A stretch of 5,173 nt of DNA from Reyranella sp. (GTDB lineage Bacteria; Pseudomonadota; Alphaproteobacteria; Reyranellales; Reyranellaceae). The translations under genes were made by a program, and so were the position numbers. Positions 3,966 to 5,173 of the stretch are shown piece after piece. Positions within the stretch are counted from its first letter, which is position 1. Each line of letters starts with the position of its first letter. Location of the stretch: assembly GCA_030681635.1 (NCBI GenBank), contig JAUXRT010000475.1:1-5173 (forward strand), in the 5' to 3' direction. The notes under the pieces are model-generated. The model had not been told where the DNA came from, ran no database searches, and worked only from the letters and a program-made list of their open reading frames with translations.

Positions 3966-5173
3966 CCGCGCCCGTCCTGCCCGCAAGTCTGGTCGAGAAC
4001 CCGCGCCTCGACCGCTGGATCAAATTCGAGTCCGACCGCACGGTGCGGATCGCCACCGGCAAGGTTGAGATGGGGCAGGGCATTGTCACCGCCATCGGCC
4101 AGATCGCGGCCGAGGAACTCGACCTGCCGCTGGGTCGCATCGCGGTGCTGTCCGGCAACACCACGCACGGCCCGGATGAACTCTATACGACCTCGTCGTT
4201 GTCGGTCGACGTGTCGGGCGGTTCGGTGCGGCTGGTCTGCGCCGAGGTCCGCGCCAAGGCGCTCGACCGCGCCGCGCTCCGACTCAACTGCAGCCGCGAC
4301 GAGCTCACGGTGGTCGAGGGCAAGTTCCTGCAGAACGGTGCGGCGACGGGCCAGGATTACTGGACGGTCGCCGCCGAGATCGATCTCACGCAGGCCGTCA
4401 CCGGCACGGTGCCGCCCAAGCAGGCCGCGTCCTACAAGGTCGTGGGCCAAAGCGTGCCGCGCGTCGACCTGCCGGCCAAGATGAGCGGCGCCGCCTTCGT
4501 GCACGATGTGTTGCCGCGCGACGTCCTGCATGCGCGCACGCTGCGCCAGCCCAACCGCGGCGCCACCCTGGCGTCGCTCGACGAGGCCGCCATCCGCCGC
4601 GCGGCCAAGGGCAAGCTGCAGATCGTGCGCGAGGTCAACTTCGTGGCCTTCGTCAGCCCGGTCGAGAGCGTGGCGCAGCGCGCCGCGGCCGCGGCGCCGC
4701 TGCATGCCAAGTGGGACAACCTGCGGCAGCTCGTGCCCGAGCAGCAGGAAGCCGCGTGGCTCGAGGGACAGCCCAGCGACGACCGGCACATCGGAGCACC
4801 ACCCTCGGCAACACCGCCGAAGAATCTCGTCCAGGCGACTTTCTCGCGGCCCTACATCGCGCACGCCTCCCTGGCGCCATCCTGCGCACTGGCCGAGTTC
4901 CAAGGCGGCCATCTCACGGTGCACTCGCACGGCCAGGGCATGCATCCGCTGCGCCGGAACCTGGCCGAGGTGCTCGGCCTGCCGATCGAGTCCATCACCG
5001 CCCAGCATCTGCATGGCGCCGGCTGCTACGGCCACAACGGTGCCGACGATGCCGCCCTCGCCGCGGCGCTGGTGGCGATGCGCCTGCCCGGCAAGTGCAT
5101 CCGCCTGATGTGGCGCCGCGAGGAGGAGTTCGGCTTCGAGCCGGTCGGGCCTGCCATGCTGGTGACGCTCCAT
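3962..5173 (+). CDS. Molybdopterin-binding large subunit, NicB/IorB type, 3' truncated
   Basis: The first 404 residues of the catalytic subunit of a xanthine-dehydrogenase-family hydroxylase, likely acting on an N-heteroaromatic ring such as nicotinate, isoquinoline or a relative. A cofactor-binding segment comes first (TGKVEMGQGIVTAIGQIAAEELD, residues 32-54). It is followed by the a/b-hammerhead domain (YKVVGQSVPRVDLPAKMSG from 158, then VHDVLPRDVLHARTLR), and then the main molybdopterin domain with HSHGQGMHPLRRNLAEVLGL and GAGCYGHNGADD (352-363). This order, with a molybdopterin-type block ahead of the hammerhead, is characteristic of IorB/NicB and differs from classical XDH or CoxL. No Tat or Sec signal is seen at the N-terminus, whereas IorB proteins often have one. 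The start is set by GGAGG at 3951-3955, and it overlaps the small-subunit stop. The rest, including the catalytic Glu region and any fused cytochrome c domains, lies beyond the right edge. Confidence 0.93.
   Translation, partial: MTAPVLPASLVENPRLDRWIKFESDRTVRIATGKVEMGQGIVTAIGQIAAEELDLPLGRIAVLSGNTTHGPDELYTTSSLSVDVSGGSVRLVCAEVRAKALDRAALRLNCSRDELTVVEGKFLQNGAATGQDYWTVAAEIDLTQAVTGTVPPKQAASYKVVGQSVPRVDLPAKMSGAAFVHDVLPRDVLHARTLRQPNRGATLASLDEAAIRRAAKGKLQIVREVNFVAFVSPVESVAQRAAAAAPLHAKWDNLRQLVPEQQEAAWLEGQPSDDRHIGAPPSATPPKNLVQATFSRPYIAHASLAPSCALAEFQGGHLTVHSHGQGMHPLRRNLAEVLGLPIESITAQHLHGAGCYGHNGADDAALAAALVAMRLPGKCIRLMWRREEEFGFEPVGPAMLVTLH

Noticed and set aside
3785..5173. Long minus-strand open frame (462 codons)
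   Set aside because: It lies wholly opposite the molybdenum hydroxylase genes, whose family motifs and cluster cysteines are unmistakable. Its product is low-complexity Arg/Ala/Gly/His-rich sequence, typical of GC-rich shadows.

Overview
The window is about 65-70% G+C by eye, with short or overlapping gene junctions and GGAGG-type ribosome binding sites. It looks like a chromosomal stretch of a free-living alphaproteobacterium of the Rhizobiales/Rhodospirillales kind. That placement is inferred from composition, gene content and style, not from a marker gene. All genes I can support are on the + strand; the long minus-strand frames are GC-driven shadows.

Layout. (1) 1-707: the C-terminal three quarters of a DapA/N-acetylneuraminate-lyase superfamily aldolase, followed by a possible 73-residue small membrane protein (727-948). 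(2) 949-1253: a gene-free but information-rich stretch. It holds a near-perfect palindrome made of two inverted REP-like units (994-1050), then a consensus-quality sigma-70 promoter (TTGACA, 18 nt, TATGAT), then a 16-codon leader ORF containing consecutive Trp-Tyr-Phe codons whose AUG lies where transcription should start, then an intrinsic-terminator-like hairpin. (3) 1254-2865: a tightly overlapping three-gene operon of two tandem paralogous GNAT acetyltransferases and a histidine phosphatase. (4) 2918-3433: an uncharacterised 171-residue protein with its own extended -10 promoter. (5) 3489-5173: the [2Fe-2S] small subunit and the truncated molybdopterin large subunit of a NicAB/IorAB-type molybdenum hydroxylase.

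The most interesting element is the leader at 1063-1206. Promoter, leader peptide, two mutually exclusive RNA pairings and a terminator are arranged as in classical ribosome-dependent attenuation. They sit in front of GNAT genes rather than an amino-acid biosynthesis operon. This suggests that the acetyltransferase/phosphatase operon is switched on when ribosomes stall at aromatic codons, through aromatic amino-acid shortage or a translation inhibitor. The sequence supports the architecture; the physiological signal and the enzymes' substrates are unknown.

The molybdenum hydroxylase pair probably hydroxylates an N-heteroaromatic compound. It has no FAD subunit between or before the two genes. 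The large-subunit gene continues past the right edge, so its electron-acceptor arrangement cannot be seen.
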